A DNA stretch of 64,000 nucleotides. Origin: Paraglaciecola sp. MB-3u-78. Its GTDB lineage: Bacteria; Pseudomonadota; Gammaproteobacteria; Enterobacterales; Alteromonadaceae. This document shows, piece after piece, positions 44,171 to 53,218 of the stretch (the stretch's first letter is position 1; every line of letters begins with the position of its first letter). The notes below the pieces were generated by a model. The model saw nothing but the letters and a program-made list of their open reading frames with translations. It was not told where the DNA came from and ran no database searches. The position numbers and the translations under genes were made by a program. Location: positions 124,001-188,000 of the forward strand of contig NZ_PJCF01000004.1 of the NCBI RefSeq assembly GCF_002835935.1. The letters are read 5' to 3'.

Positions 44171-45019
44171 CTATTCTTGAATTAAAGAAACGTTGTTTGA
44201 AGAAGAGTGCTTGGCAATATTATCCATTGGCTGGCTTCGATTCATTAAGTCTTCATTTTTCTGCGTAACGAGAGAAGAATCGAAATCTAGAGGAAATGCC
44301 ACTCTACCCAGTTGAACATTTTCGTTTCTATTGGATGACTTTGGCGAGGTTGACATCATTAAAATGGGATCGGATACACTATTGGGTATAAAACTTTGTG
44401 CAGATGCGACTACTGCTTGTGATTTTACCCCCACAATGCGGGCATTAATTAAATATCCATCTGTGTGTTTGAGCATAGTGCCACCCACTATATAACGTGC
44501 TGGCATATCGCCAGTAAAGTCTTCGTAATCTTTACTGAAGGCAAAATCCCCTTGTTCGGTGACCCTGATAAAACCTGTTGTTTTAAAATCAATCACCGGA
44601 ATACCAAATTTATGCACTTCATGGATCAAGCTCTCGGCTATTTGTATGCCTAATAAGTTTGAGTCATTGTAGTCACTGTCTAGCATAACAAAACTGACTA
44701 TAGCGACGGGTGTGGTGGAGTTTACATATTGCAGATTAGCTACTAAGTCTTGCATCAAACTTCGCACATAATAATTGATATCGTGCTCTTGTGAATTTTG
44801 ATTGTTTTGTTTTAGCTTAGTACCAATTGCAAGTTCATCTTTTTTGAACTCCTTCTGAAAACTGACGCTTGAAGCTAAGGTCGAGCCGTCGTCAACGTTT
44901 TGTGAAAGCTCAGTATCTTGCGTTTGTTCGTCAAGCGTAACCATATCCTCAATAGGAGCAAAAACAGCACAACCACTTAAGGCTATGGCTGCCAATAGAC
45001 TCAGATTTTTTACTGCCAT
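44171..45019 (-). CDS. FlgO-like lipoprotein 2
   Basis: ATG 45019 is chosen: GAGGAAC lies upstream and the product then begins with a lipoprotein signal (SGCAV, Cys17); a longer frame from 45136 lacks one. The product is 282 residues with the FlgO blocks VRSLMQDLVANLQYV, VAIVSFVMLDSDYNDSNLLGIQIAESLI and YIVGGTMLKHTDGYLINARIVGVKSQAVVASAQSF. The C-terminal about 70 residues extend beyond the usual domain and are polar. It lies 53 bp upstream of lipoprotein gene 1. Confidence 0.82.
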   Translation of the reverse strand: MAVKNLSLLAAIALSGCAVFAPIEDMVTLDEQTQDTELSQNVDDGSTLASSVSFQKEFKKDELAIGTKLKQNNQNSQEHDINYYVRSLMQDLVANLQYVNSTTPVAIVSFVMLDSDYNDSNLLGIQIAESLIHEVHKFGIPVIDFKTTGFIRVTEQGDFAFSKDYEDFTGDMPARYIVGGTMLKHTDGYLINARIVGVKSQAVVASAQSFIPNSVSDPILMMSTSPKSSNRNENVQLGRVAFPLDFDSSLVTQKNEDLMNRSQPMDNIAKHSSSNNVSLIQE

Positions 45020-45186
45020 GTTACTGTTCCTCAAATGCGATGCATTTAGCCACTTAAGGCTGTGTATTTGTAACCCTGTTCTTAGCAAATCAGATAAAAG
45101 TATATGAGATGCCAGACAAAGGTTTCTGTAAATCATTGCTTAAGTAAAGTAGGGCGATGATGGTTTGGGTTTATTCCATGCCTAAT

Positions 45187-45789
45187 CTAATAGGCGTTGC
45201 GGTATATCTGATTGTGTTTGACGCTGATTTTTGATGCACTCCACATCGCATCATTTGGCACATAATCTGTTGCCGCTGCCAGTACAATGTTTTCTGGCAC
45301 TTGTATTAATCTAATATTCACTATGGTGTTGGTTTCTTGCAGCGTGTAGGTGCCGGTCAAAAAATAGTCTGCTGCGATTCTGGGATTTAATTCATTCACT
45401 TGCCTACTCAACATTTTATCGGCTTGGTCACTGATTTTTATGTTTGGCATAGTTTTATATTCTATGACTTTTAAACCGGCCTGGGTGGCGAAGGTCATTA
45501 AGCTTTCTTGAATTTGCAGACCTAATGCCAAGTGAGAAGGCAATGATTCGCCGTTAGCATGCATAGTCGGTAATATTGTGCCGACGGCCACTGTTTGCGT
45601 TTTGTCAATCAGTTGAGAGGTGCTTAACAGCTGTCTAGCGAGATTTTCTACATGCTTATGCAGTGTGTTAGATGGATGTGGGTTTACGGTTGTCACATCA
45701 GCTAAATCATTGCTTTCATCCATCTGATCCGTTAAGGCACAGCCTGAGTTTAAGGTGCCAATTAGGATCATTAAACATATAGTTCGCAT
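45187..45789 (-). CDS. FlgO-like lipoprotein 3
   Basis: The product is 200 residues with a lipobox NSGC (Cys17) and a more divergent FlgO-type domain (HVENLARQLLSTS, VAVGTILPTM, LGLQIQESLMTF, YFLTGTYTLQETNTIVNIRLIQVPENIVLAAA). It is first in the minus-strand series, 167 bp before gene 2. The three share architecture but differ widely in sequence, which points to an old tandem duplication. Confidence 0.75.
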   Translation of the reverse strand: MRTICLMILIGTLNSGCALTDQMDESNDLADVTTVNPHPSNTLHKHVENLARQLLSTSQLIDKTQTVAVGTILPTMHANGESLPSHLALGLQIQESLMTFATQAGLKVIEYKTMPNIKISDQADKMLSRQVNELNPRIAADYFLTGTYTLQETNTIVNIRLIQVPENIVLAAATDYVPNDAMWSASKISVKHNQIYRNAY

Positions 45790-46035
45790 TGAGTTTATAT
45801 CTTTAGTTAAAGCTTTGAATTGAAATTAGCAATATAAGTGCCAATACCCTTTGTGGGTAAAATTATTTTTCTTCACACAGATAGGATTATGTCTATTCAC
45901 CCAGATAGGCTTAAAAAGCACAATGTGGAATTGTTGCAACGAAGGTTAACTAGGCCTTCAAATTTAATCTAAGTCTAACGAAATATTTTGATTACCTAAC
46001 CTCTCTTATAGGTGACTACATTATTAGGAAAATTT

Positions 46036-46659
46036 ATGAAACTGATGGATCTGTATATGCCTTTGCACAAGATGCTGAATAAAAGTTTAGCTTTTGAAGG
46101 GATCGCGCCTTTGTTACTCAGGCTGTATTTGGCACCTGTGATGATCCAAGGAGGGTGGACTAAATATCAAAATTTTGCAGGGATTGTGGATTGGTTTGGT
46201 AATGCTGATTATGGTTTGGGTTTACCTTTTCCTGTTGTGCTGGCATTTCTTGCTACTGCCGCTGAATTGGTGGGGGGCATATTTTTGGTAATAGGGTTCG
46301 CAACGCGCTGGGTAAGCATTCCTCTGATGGTGACTATGTTAGTGGCAATGTTTTCAGTGCACTGGCCAAACGGTTGGACTGCCATTGCTGATGCCAGCAG
46401 TTGGATGTCAGACGGCACTATTATGCTTAACGAAGCCGTTATGAATGCTCCCGATAAATTGGCCGCTGCTAAAGGTATTTTGCAAGAGCATGGCAATTAT
46501 GAATGGCTTACATCTAGTGGCAAATTTGTGGTACTCAATAACGGTATTGAGTTTGCTATGACGTATTTTATCATGTTGCTTTCATTGTTTTTCACTGGTG
46601 GTGGTAAATACACTAGTGTTGATTATTTTTTAGCGAAAAAATTAATCGTTCAAACATAA
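46036..46659 (+). CDS. DoxX-family membrane protein
   Basis: ATG 46036 has AGGA 7 bp upstream; a GTG at 46012 is in frame but lacks one. The product is 207 residues with four hydrophobic helices. LLLRLYLAPVMIQGGWTKYQNF and FPVVLAFLATAAELVGGIFLVIGFATRW are the DoxX core. DoxX-like proteins are membrane components of quinone- or thiosulfate-linked and detoxification systems; the role here is unknown. A clear terminator follows. Confidence 0.85.
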   Translation: MKLMDLYMPLHKMLNKSLAFEGIAPLLLRLYLAPVMIQGGWTKYQNFAGIVDWFGNADYGLGLPFPVVLAFLATAAELVGGIFLVIGFATRWVSIPLMVTMLVAMFSVHWPNGWTAIADASSWMSDGTIMLNEAVMNAPDKLAAAKGILQEHGNYEWLTSSGKFVVLNNGIEFAMTYFIMLLSLFFTGGGKYTSVDYFLAKKLIVQT

Positions 46660-46667
46660 AATAAAAC

Positions 46668-46687
46668 GGCGCGAAAGCGCCTTTTTT
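46668..46687 (+). terminator. terminator after doxX-like gene
   Basis: GGCGC-GAAA-GCGCC followed by TTTTTT is a textbook GNRA-loop terminator 9 bp after the stop codon. Confidence 0.92.
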
Positions 46688-46761
46688 ATTAGGATAGTCT
46701 CACAAGCCGTTTACTTAATGTGCATATGTAAACGGCCTCTACTAAAGGTACTCAGTTATTA

Positions 46762-47181
46762 TCATATAAATAGCTGTGGTGAAACGTGAAAACGCTCTGA
46801 CAGTTTGCGAATATGACTTAGGTTTAGAGAGCGCTTTTCATTCAAAATCATCGACACTAAGCTCTTACCACCAATCTCATTCTCAAAATCAGTGGTATTA
46901 AGATTGTGCTGCTCCATTAGTATGGCTAACGTTGAAATACCTGAATTGATTTGTGACAAACCTTGGTTGAATATAAGAAATTCGTGCGCACTATTTTCGT
47001 ATTTTTCTATGCTAATGCACAGCAGGTCTATCAATGGCTCATGTTTTGCGTAGTCTTCAATAAGCTGGTCCATTAAATCTAACGCTTTTTCATGATCCGT
47101 TGTGTTTTCTATTCTAAAGATAAAGCTAGCCTCAGCAACAATGCTGCTTAAACCTTGCTCAATACGTTGCAAATTCATCAT
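46762..47181 (-). CDS. HigA-type antitoxin
   Basis: The product is 139 residues, starting at ATG 47181 or 47178. The C-terminal helix-turn-helix reads FENEIGGKSLVSMILNEKRSLNLSHIRKLSERFHVSPQLFI, as in HigA of the E. coli type (the antitoxin half with a long helical N-terminus). It overlaps the end of the toxin gene by 4 bp. It should neutralise HigB and repress the promoter through the palindrome at 47500-47518. Confidence 0.88.
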   Translation of the reverse strand: MMNLQRIEQGLSSIVAEASFIFRIENTTDHEKALDLMDQLIEDYAKHEPLIDLLCISIEKYENSAHEFLIFNQGLSQINSGISTLAILMEQHNLNTTDFENEIGGKSLVSMILNEKRSLNLSHIRKLSERFHVSPQLFI

Positions 47182-47486
47182 TCCCCCTTTGCATATCTTT
47201 CACACAGCTTGTTGTAATCAGAATGATTAATGATATGTTTAACAAACATCTTTCCTGTTCTGAACTCAATAAATGCCATTAATCTGATATTGTTACCTGC
47301 TACATCAATCACATACCATTTGTCTTTGTATTTGAAATTATCTAGGCTGCTAAAAACATTCTTTAACTCTTCAGGAGTATTACATTCTACCTTTTTGAGT
47401 ACGCTGTAAGTTTTCAAAATTGCTGCGGCATATTTTGGGTGTTTTCTGGTCGCTTCTTCAAAAGGCTTTTTCGAATTAATGTGCAT
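47178..47486 (-). CDS. HigB-type mRNA interferase toxin
   Basis: The product is 102 residues of the HigB_toxin family: F-E-E-A-x-x-KHPKYAAAILKTYSVL, KWYVIDVAGNNIRLMAFIEF and MFVKHIINHSDYNKL, with the C-terminal His and Tyr typical of the ribosome-dependent RNase site. Toxin-first order with the antitoxin overlapping. Confidence 0.9.
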   Translation of the reverse strand: MHINSKKPFEEATRKHPKYAAAILKTYSVLKKVECNTPEELKNVFSSLDNFKYKDKWYVIDVAGNNIRLMAFIEFRTGKMFVKHIINHSDYNKLCERYAKGE

Positions 47487-47499
47487 CTAATATTCATTT

Positions 47500-47518
47500 A
47501 GTTCACAATGTGTGAACT
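47500..47518. promoter_or_regulatory. operator of the HigBA module
   Basis: AGTTCACA-ATG-TGTGAACT is a perfect 8-bp-arm palindrome 13 bp upstream of the toxin start, where HigA is expected to bind. Confidence 0.7.
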
Positions 47519-47696
47519 ATAGCATCCTCAGTTATTACTAACAATATTTTCCCACTCCGCGTTGCGGCCGGTTCGTTAAAAATAGCTCATTTGCATAGCC
47601 AAACTTTACTGATTTTGCCTTGATTGTTAGCATATTGAGATAATATCAAGGATATATGAAAAACCAACAAAGCCACCTAAAATTTAAGGATACTTA

Positions 47697-48248
47697 ATGC
47701 AGGCGTTAGATTTATTACTTACCCGCAGCTCCCAACATCGACTTCAAGCTCCGGCTCCTGAAGGCCAAGCGTTAGAAAATATTAAACAAGCCGCTTTAAG
47801 GGCGCCTGATCATGCTTGTCTAACACCATGGAAGTTTGTCGTTTGCCAAAAACAAGGGCTAAAACGTTTAGGTGATGTATTTGAGCAGGCCGCCATTTCT
47901 GCAGATAAAAGCGAAAAAGAAATAGAGCGTGCTTCACAATTACCATTACGCGCACCGATGGTCATGGTGGCGATAGCTAAATACACTGAACATGACAAAG
48001 TGCCATGGGTAGAACAAGTTGCCTCAGCAGCTTGTGCTTTACACGCTATGCAAATGGCCGCAGTTGCTCAAGGTTTTGCAGGCGTGTGGCGGACTGGCAG
48101 TTATGCCCAAGACCCAATAGTCAAACAAGCCTTTGATTTAGCTGAGCAAGACGAAATAGTGGGGTTTCTTTACTTAGGATCTTCGCCTATTAAGCCTCTA
48201 CCAAAGCCAAAAAGAGACAGTGGCGCATTTTTTGAAGAGTGGGATTAA
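47697..48248 (+). CDS. nitroreductase-family protein (YdjA-like)
   Basis: The product is 183 residues. LLLTRSSQHRLQAPAPE at the start, ALRAPDHACLTPWKFVV, and ALHAMQMAAVAQGFAGVWRTGSYA are the YdjA-type nitroreductase blocks; R9-S10-S11 and the PDH segment contact FMN. The enzyme should be an NAD(P)H- and FMN-dependent reductase of unknown substrate. A single gene. Confidence 0.88.
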   Translation: MQALDLLLTRSSQHRLQAPAPEGQALENIKQAALRAPDHACLTPWKFVVCQKQGLKRLGDVFEQAAISADKSEKEIERASQLPLRAPMVMVAIAKYTEHDKVPWVEQVASAACALHAMQMAAVAQGFAGVWRTGSYAQDPIVKQAFDLAEQDEIVGFLYLGSSPIKPLPKPKRDSGAFFEEWD

Positions 48249-48609
48249 TGGCGCTAAAAGGCTGATGGCAGTAGATAGTGAATAGTAGATAGCCCACGAA
48301 AAGATAAAAAAATTACCACAGAGAATCACTTCAACTACTAAAAAAAACAGTACATTTAAAGCAAAATGATTTTTTACCACAGAGTTCACAGAGCGTCGGG
48401 CGCCGACCGCTGCGCTTCACAGAGGACAAAAAGTCAAACGATTAAAACAACATACTATTTTTGATTTTTCTCTGTGATCTGACCTTCCTCTGTGGTGCAA
48501 AAAATCTTTAATCTTTAGCTTTTCAGCATTAAATGTTATTTATCACATAGAACTGAGCTTCACAGGCAAAACAATAATGGAGTGGAAGCTTTGGTATTAA
48601 AGCAAAAAA
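48249..48609. repeat. intergenic CACAGAG repeat region
   Basis: ACCACAGAG occurs at about 48316 and 48375, TTCACAGAG at about 48386 and 48416, and the inverse CTCTGTG at about 48472 and 48490. The inverted arms and A/T-rich spacers form an interspersed repeat that has relatives near 49866 and at 63880-64000. No gene is visible. Confidence 0.5.
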
Positions 48610-49641
48610 TTAATTTGCAGCTAGTTTTACTTGGTTTCTACCTGCATTTTTGGCGGCATAAAGGGCCTGATCAGCTCTTTCAATGATATTGGTTAAACCA
48701 TCATTGGGCCTTTTTTGTGCTACACCAAAAGAAGCGGTAACAGGTGGGATCTTTTCTCCAGTGCGTTTACTACTAAAGGGCACTAAAGCTAATTTCACTC
48801 TAATCCTTTCGGCAACAAGTTGTGCTTGTTTAAGTTTCAAACGCGGACATAAAAGAGCAAACTCTTCGCCACCTAATCGCACTGGCAAAATGGGGTCTTT
48901 GCATTCTTCTTTTAACATTTGCCCAATAAATTTTAGAATTTGATCGCCTACTAAGTGGCCATGAGTATCATTAAAAATCTTGAATTTATCCACATCCATC
49001 ATGATCAGAGTAATGTTGTCATGGTTGCTTTTATCAGCGACAAATTGATTATAAATCGTTTCGAATACACGCCTATTGTAGAGGCCGGTAAGTGGATCTG
49101 TGTTCGCTTCTTTTTTGCTATTCTCAAGTTCAGCTTTCAATGTGTTGATTTCAGCTTGAGCGGCAGACAGTTGCCCTTGAAATTCTTCATTGGTAGTACA
49201 AATCGCACTTGCGTTGGCACTTAACTTATTTAAAACCGGTGCAATGGCATCATCGACACCATGGCTGCCAAGCTCGGTTAAGTTTTCCATCAACGCCTGT
49301 GAGTAACTGTTAGTTTGTTGGGCGGTGTGATCCATTGAATCTGATAAATGATCGACCAAATGTGAGAACGCGTTTTGGAAATTTACCAGTTGTTCTTTAT
49401 TATCATTATCTAACTTACTGATATGCTTAAAAAACAATGATTCTGAGATATATGGAGGACAAGTACCGTAACGTTCTACCGTTTTGTCTAATTCTTTATT
49501 TAATGACGGAAAGGCTTTTGAATAGTAGCTGTACCACAATGTATAGTTAAGAGGATTTGGCACTATGTTGTGTTTTACCATCATGGGTATAGACTGGCGC
49601 AAATACCCTACTGCTTGTGCTGAATTCTCAGAAAATTTCAT
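48610..49641 (-). CDS. diguanylate cyclase (GGDEF), soluble
   Basis: The product is 343 residues with no membrane segment. The N-terminal about 170 residues are helical with a coiled coil just before the cyclase domain. The GGDEF domain starts at DPLTGLYNRRVFE, has DVDKFKIFNDTHGHLVGDQ, and the active loop is GGEEF. The RxxD inhibitory site expected five residues before the loop is not present (CKDP instead), so product inhibition is probably lost. It is predicted to make c-di-GMP. Confidence 0.9.
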   Translation of the reverse strand: MKFSENSAQAVGYLRQSIPMMVKHNIVPNPLNYTLWYSYYSKAFPSLNKELDKTVERYGTCPPYISESLFFKHISKLDNDNKEQLVNFQNAFSHLVDHLSDSMDHTAQQTNSYSQALMENLTELGSHGVDDAIAPVLNKLSANASAICTTNEEFQGQLSAAQAEINTLKAELENSKKEANTDPLTGLYNRRVFETIYNQFVADKSNHDNITLIMMDVDKFKIFNDTHGHLVGDQILKFIGQMLKEECKDPILPVRLGGEEFALLCPRLKLKQAQLVAERIRVKLALVPFSSKRTGEKIPPVTASFGVAQKRPNDGLTNIIERADQALYAAKNAGRNQVKLAAN

Positions 49642-50048
49642 AATGACTCTTTATACAAAATACTACAAAATACTTATACAAAATACGCTAAAAAGATTTC
49701 TCATCTTCACGTTACTATATTTAAATTTCTGATAAAAACCTATATGACTTTGGGTTAATAGGTTAAGTAATATCTTATATCATATAAAAGAATAAAAGAT
49801 AAATATTGCAATTAAATGAAATAACACACAGTAAATAATGTGTAGTTAGGTAATAGAGAAAATTCACCATAGAGTTTATCGGTTAACGCGCATAGCGGAA
49901 ACAAGAGCAAATCTAGAAAGTCCTAAACATGATGGCTTTTATTTTAAGAAAAGCGGTTGGCACCAGATACTCTTTGTTGTATGTGGTTTGACCGCTGTTA
50001 TTTTTTTGTAGCTAGTTGCTAGAAGCTCGTAACTAGCGGCTTCTTTAC
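49642..50048. other. intergenic, nothing coding recognised
   Basis: This 407-bp AT-rich spacer has a short direct repeat (ACTACAAAATACTT) at its left end, a CACCATAGAG segment near 49866 related to the CACAGAG repeats, and at its right end GCTAGTTGCTAGAAGCTCGTAACTAGC, related to the GTAGCTC repeats near 57041. Confidence 0.35.
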
Positions 50049-51383
50049 CTATTCTTCCACATCGTTCTCTGGTTTCAAAGTCGCTCTAGGTTTACGCTTC
50101 ATAGGCATATCACCTGCGTCTTTACCTTGCATGGTTTTAACGCGATTAGGTGCTTGTTGAGGTTTGTTTGTTTGATTGACTTTTTTATTGGTCAATTTTT
50201 TGCCTGGGGCGACTTTAGCTTTAGGTGGCTTTAAGCCTTTAAATTTAGCTTTTAGGCCTTCAATCTCGCTAAATTCGATGTTCTGTTGCATAAAACTTTT
50301 TATTGCCAAAAAACTGAACCAGTCTTTTGGCCCCACAAAGGATACTGCTTGGCCTTTGTTACCGGCTCGTCCGGTTCTACCCACTCTATGCACGTATTCA
50401 TCAGCCAATTTAGGTAAATCAAAATTCACAACTAAGGCTACATTGAGCAAGTCTAAGCCGCGAGAGGCGATATCGGTGGTGACCAATATGTGATGCTGAC
50501 CTCGTCCAAACTCACTCATAATATTATTACGTTGACCTTGGGTTAGGTCGCCACTTAGGGCAACGGCGTGTAATTGTTGCTCTTTAAGTATAAGGGTGAG
50601 TCTTTCTGTATCTGCACGTGTGGCAGTAAATACGATGATTTGACGATATTCTTGCTGATTGATCATATGACTTAACAATAACTCTTTGTGTGTCACGTGA
50701 TCGGCTAAGTAAAATTGTTGTTGAATATCTTTATGTTCTTCACCGGCGGAGCCCACACTGATGCGCTGCGGGCTTTTTAATAGGGTCTGAGTCAGTTCGT
50801 GCATAGCGGCACTGTCTAAAGTAGCTGAGAACATCATGGATTGGCGTTTGCGATGATCAGCTGCTTGATTGATAAGTCTAAGTTCTGAGGCAAAACCTAA
50901 GTCTAACATACGGTCTGCTTCATCCAATATCAACATTTCAAGGCCGTTTAAGAATAACGACTTACCTTTAATGTGATCTGCTACGCGGCCTGCTGTGCCC
51001 ACAATAAATTGTGGATGATGTTTAAGGGCTTTCACTTGGTCGTTAAAGTTTTCACCACCTAATATCAAAGCGGCTTTTAGCTGCTGCTTCGCAATTAATC
51101 CTTTGAGCTGCAAAAACACTTGTTTCGCGAGCTCTCTGGTGGGGGCTAAAATAAGCACTCTGGGGTCACGACGGCTGAGAGGTTGTTTGGTTAACACTCT
51201 ATGCACCGCGGGTAATAGAAACGCTAAGGTTTTACCAGAGCCGGTTTTGGATGAGGCAATTAAGTCTTTACCCATCAAGCCGTAGGGTATCGCCTTACTT
51301 TGGATTTCTGTAGCGGTATTCAGCCCTTTAATTTCAAGGGCTTTTAATAAATTATGATGTAAAGGTAAGTCGGTAAATTGCAA
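50049..51383 (-). CDS. DEAD-box ATP-dependent RNA helicase
   Basis: The product is 444 residues with all helicase motifs: Q motif (TEIQSKAIP), Walker A SSKTGSGKT, APTRELA, GTAGRV, LDEADRMLD, SATLDS, DIASRGLD and HRVGRTGRAG. The C-terminal about 75 residues are Lys/Pro/Asn-rich and basic, an RNA-binding tail. It is closest in layout to the RhlE/SrmB group of ribosome-assembly helicases, but a single ortholog cannot be fixed by eye. Confidence 0.92.
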   Translation of the reverse strand: MQFTDLPLHHNLLKALEIKGLNTATEIQSKAIPYGLMGKDLIASSKTGSGKTLAFLLPAVHRVLTKQPLSRRDPRVLILAPTRELAKQVFLQLKGLIAKQQLKAALILGGENFNDQVKALKHHPQFIVGTAGRVADHIKGKSLFLNGLEMLILDEADRMLDLGFASELRLINQAADHRKRQSMMFSATLDSAAMHELTQTLLKSPQRISVGSAGEEHKDIQQQFYLADHVTHKELLLSHMINQQEYRQIIVFTATRADTERLTLILKEQQLHAVALSGDLTQGQRNNIMSEFGRGQHHILVTTDIASRGLDLLNVALVVNFDLPKLADEYVHRVGRTGRAGNKGQAVSFVGPKDWFSFLAIKSFMQQNIEFSEIEGLKAKFKGLKPPKAKVAPGKKLTNKKVNQTNKPQQAPNRVKTMQGKDAGDMPMKRKPRATLKPENDVEE

Positions 51384-51450
51384 AAGACATGCTCTAAAAA
51401 CTGATATGGATGCAATTATACAAGGGCTAAGTTAATTTTGTGGGTTTATT

Positions 51451-52107
51451 TCAAAACATCATTTCCGGCACGTCTGCAGCCACCACTAATTTGCCTGCAG
51501 TTTTAGTACGGATTTCATCTATCGTTACCCCTGGCGCTCTTTCAACTAAATGAAACGCGCCGTCTTTTACTTCAAGTACTGCTAAGTCGGTAATGATTTT
51601 ATTGATACAATTCACACCAGTTAAGGGCAGGGTGCATTGGGCTAACAGCTTTGAATGTCCATGTTTGTCGGCGTGAGTCATAGTCACAATAATGTTTTGC
51701 GCCCCAGCAACTAAGTCCATCGCGCCTCCCATGCCTTTGATGAGTTTGCCTGGGATCATCCATGAAGCAATATTGCCATGACAATCTACTTCAAATGCGC
51801 CGAGTACAGTTAAGTCAACATGTCCACCGCGGATCATTGCAAAACTTTCTGCTGAATTAAAAATAGACGCGCCTGTTGCTGCAGTGACGGTTTCTTTTCC
51901 CGCATTAATCATATCTGCATCCACTTGTGCTTCTGTGGGATAGGGACCCATTCCAAGTAAACCATTTTCTGATTGCAACATGACCTCAATATCATCAGCC
52001 ACATAGTTGGCTGCAAGGGTCGGGATGCCAATACCTAAGTTAATATAATGACCATCACCAAATTCTTGTGCGACTCGCATAGCAATTTGTTCTCTGCTTA
52101 ATGACAT
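51451..52107 (-). CDS. scoB: 3-oxoacid CoA-transferase subunit B
   Basis: The product is 218 residues. The catalytic Glu is in SENGLLGMGPYP, and YINLGIGIPTLAANYV and GGHVDLTVLGAFEVD are family blocks. With subunit A it moves CoA between succinyl-CoA and 3-oxoacids such as acetoacetate. The genes are 9 bp apart. Confidence 0.9.
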   Translation of the reverse strand: MSLSREQIAMRVAQEFGDGHYINLGIGIPTLAANYVADDIEVMLQSENGLLGMGPYPTEAQVDADMINAGKETVTAATGASIFNSAESFAMIRGGHVDLTVLGAFEVDCHGNIASWMIPGKLIKGMGGAMDLVAGAQNIIVTMTHADKHGHSKLLAQCTLPLTGVNCINKIITDLAVLEVKDGAFHLVERAPGVTIDEIRTKTAGKLVVAADVPEMMF

Positions 52108-52116
52108 AATAATGAC

Positions 52117-52830
52117 CTATTGATTGCTGGTAACTGATGAGAGGATTTTGCGTTCTATACGTTTTTCAAACTTGCCGACTATTATCCTGTCAACGTATAT
52201 GCCAGGAGTGTGTATCTCGCTGGGAGAGAGTTCCCCTGGCTCTACTATTTCTTCTACTTCTAACACTGTGATTTTCCCTGCCGTAGCGGCTATAGGGTTA
52301 AAATTTTGTGCGGTATGACGATAAATACAGTTGCCATAACGGTCTGCCTTGTAGGCTTTTACAATGGCAAAATCACCGGTGATCGATTCTTCGAGAATAT
52401 AATCGCGGCCATTAAATTGTCTAGATTCTTTGCCTTCACCTACTGGTGTACCAAAACCTGTCGCGGTATAAAATGCTGGGATACCTGCGCCGCCAGCGCG
52501 CATTTTTTCAGCTAATGTGCCTTGGGGGGTGAGTTCTACTTCCAATTCGCCATTTAACAGTTGCTGTTCAAATAAGGCGTTTTCACCCACATAGGATGAC
52601 ACCATTTTCTTGATTTGTTTTTCTTCTAATAACAGGCCTAGCCCAAAACCATCAACACCACAATTGTTAGAGACTACTGTTAGGCCCTTTGTATTCATCT
52701 TTTTTATTTGCGCAATTAAACCTTCGGGAATACCGCAAAGACCAAAGCCGCCAGCTATCACTGTCATATTGTCTTGTAAGCCGGCCATTGCCGCTTCGTA
52801 ACTGTCTACTACCTTGTTAAAACCTGCCAT
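52117..52830 (-). CDS. scoA: 3-oxoacid CoA-transferase subunit A
   Basis: The product is 237 residues. [16 protein letters not shown] is the glycine-rich CoA-binding block, and [35 protein letters not shown] and [13 protein letters not shown] match SCOT-type alpha subunits (ScoA) better than AtoD. It is the first gene of the pair, divergent from a LysR gene across a probable MITE. Confidence 0.9.
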   Translation of the reverse strand: MAGFNKVVDSYEAAMAGLQDNMTVIAGGFGLCGIPEGLIAQIKKMNTKGLTVVSNNCGVDGFGLGLLLEEKQIKKMVSSYVGENALFEQQLLNGELEVELTPQGTLAEKMRAGGAGIPAFYTATGFGTPVGEGKESRQFNGRDYILEESITGDFAIVKAYKADRYGNCIYRHTAQNFNPIAATAGKITVLEVEEIVEPGELSPSEIHTPGIYVDRIIVGKFEKRIERKILSSVTSNQ

Positions 52831-52854
52831 GATTTACTCTCAAGTTAAATATTA

Positions 52855-53118
52855 GGGGCTGTTGAGCTTTCATATGTCGCCGAGATTTTTCACAAAATGT
52901 ACTCAATCAAGGCAAAACCTGTGAAATTTGGCCATCCAAATAATCAGATTTTAACGCAGAGTGAGGGCGTTTTGAGGAAAACCCTCCGGGCTGGGCCATT
53001 TATTCGCCTACCTTCATTGTTCATCTTTCGTTTAGAGTGACTAAACTTCAAGATAAACGCCTCGGTATCCAAATAAATGGCTTCAGTCCCGACGATATAT
53101 GAAAACTCAACAGTCCCC
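52855..53118. mobile_element. probable MITE with terminal inverted repeats
   Basis: The left end GGGGCTGTTGAGCTTTCATA and the right end, read in reverse complement GGGGACTGTTGAGTTTTCAT, match over about 22 bp with one indel. The 264-bp element has no reading frame and contains internal partial inverted repeats (GCCATTTATT and its inverse). No clear target duplication is seen. It lies between scoA and the LysR gene, so it may affect their promoters. Confidence 0.65.
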
Positions 53119-53218
53119 ACAGTGTAAAAGATACATATAAATAGTAAAATTGAATTAATATGTGTATTAATAGATTTTATTTATTAATCTTTATTGCTTT
53201 AAACGAGAGTATTGAGCT

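Noticed and set aside
43491-45789. Flagellar flgO locus
   Set aside because: No flgP, flgT or other flagellar gene is in the neighbourhood.
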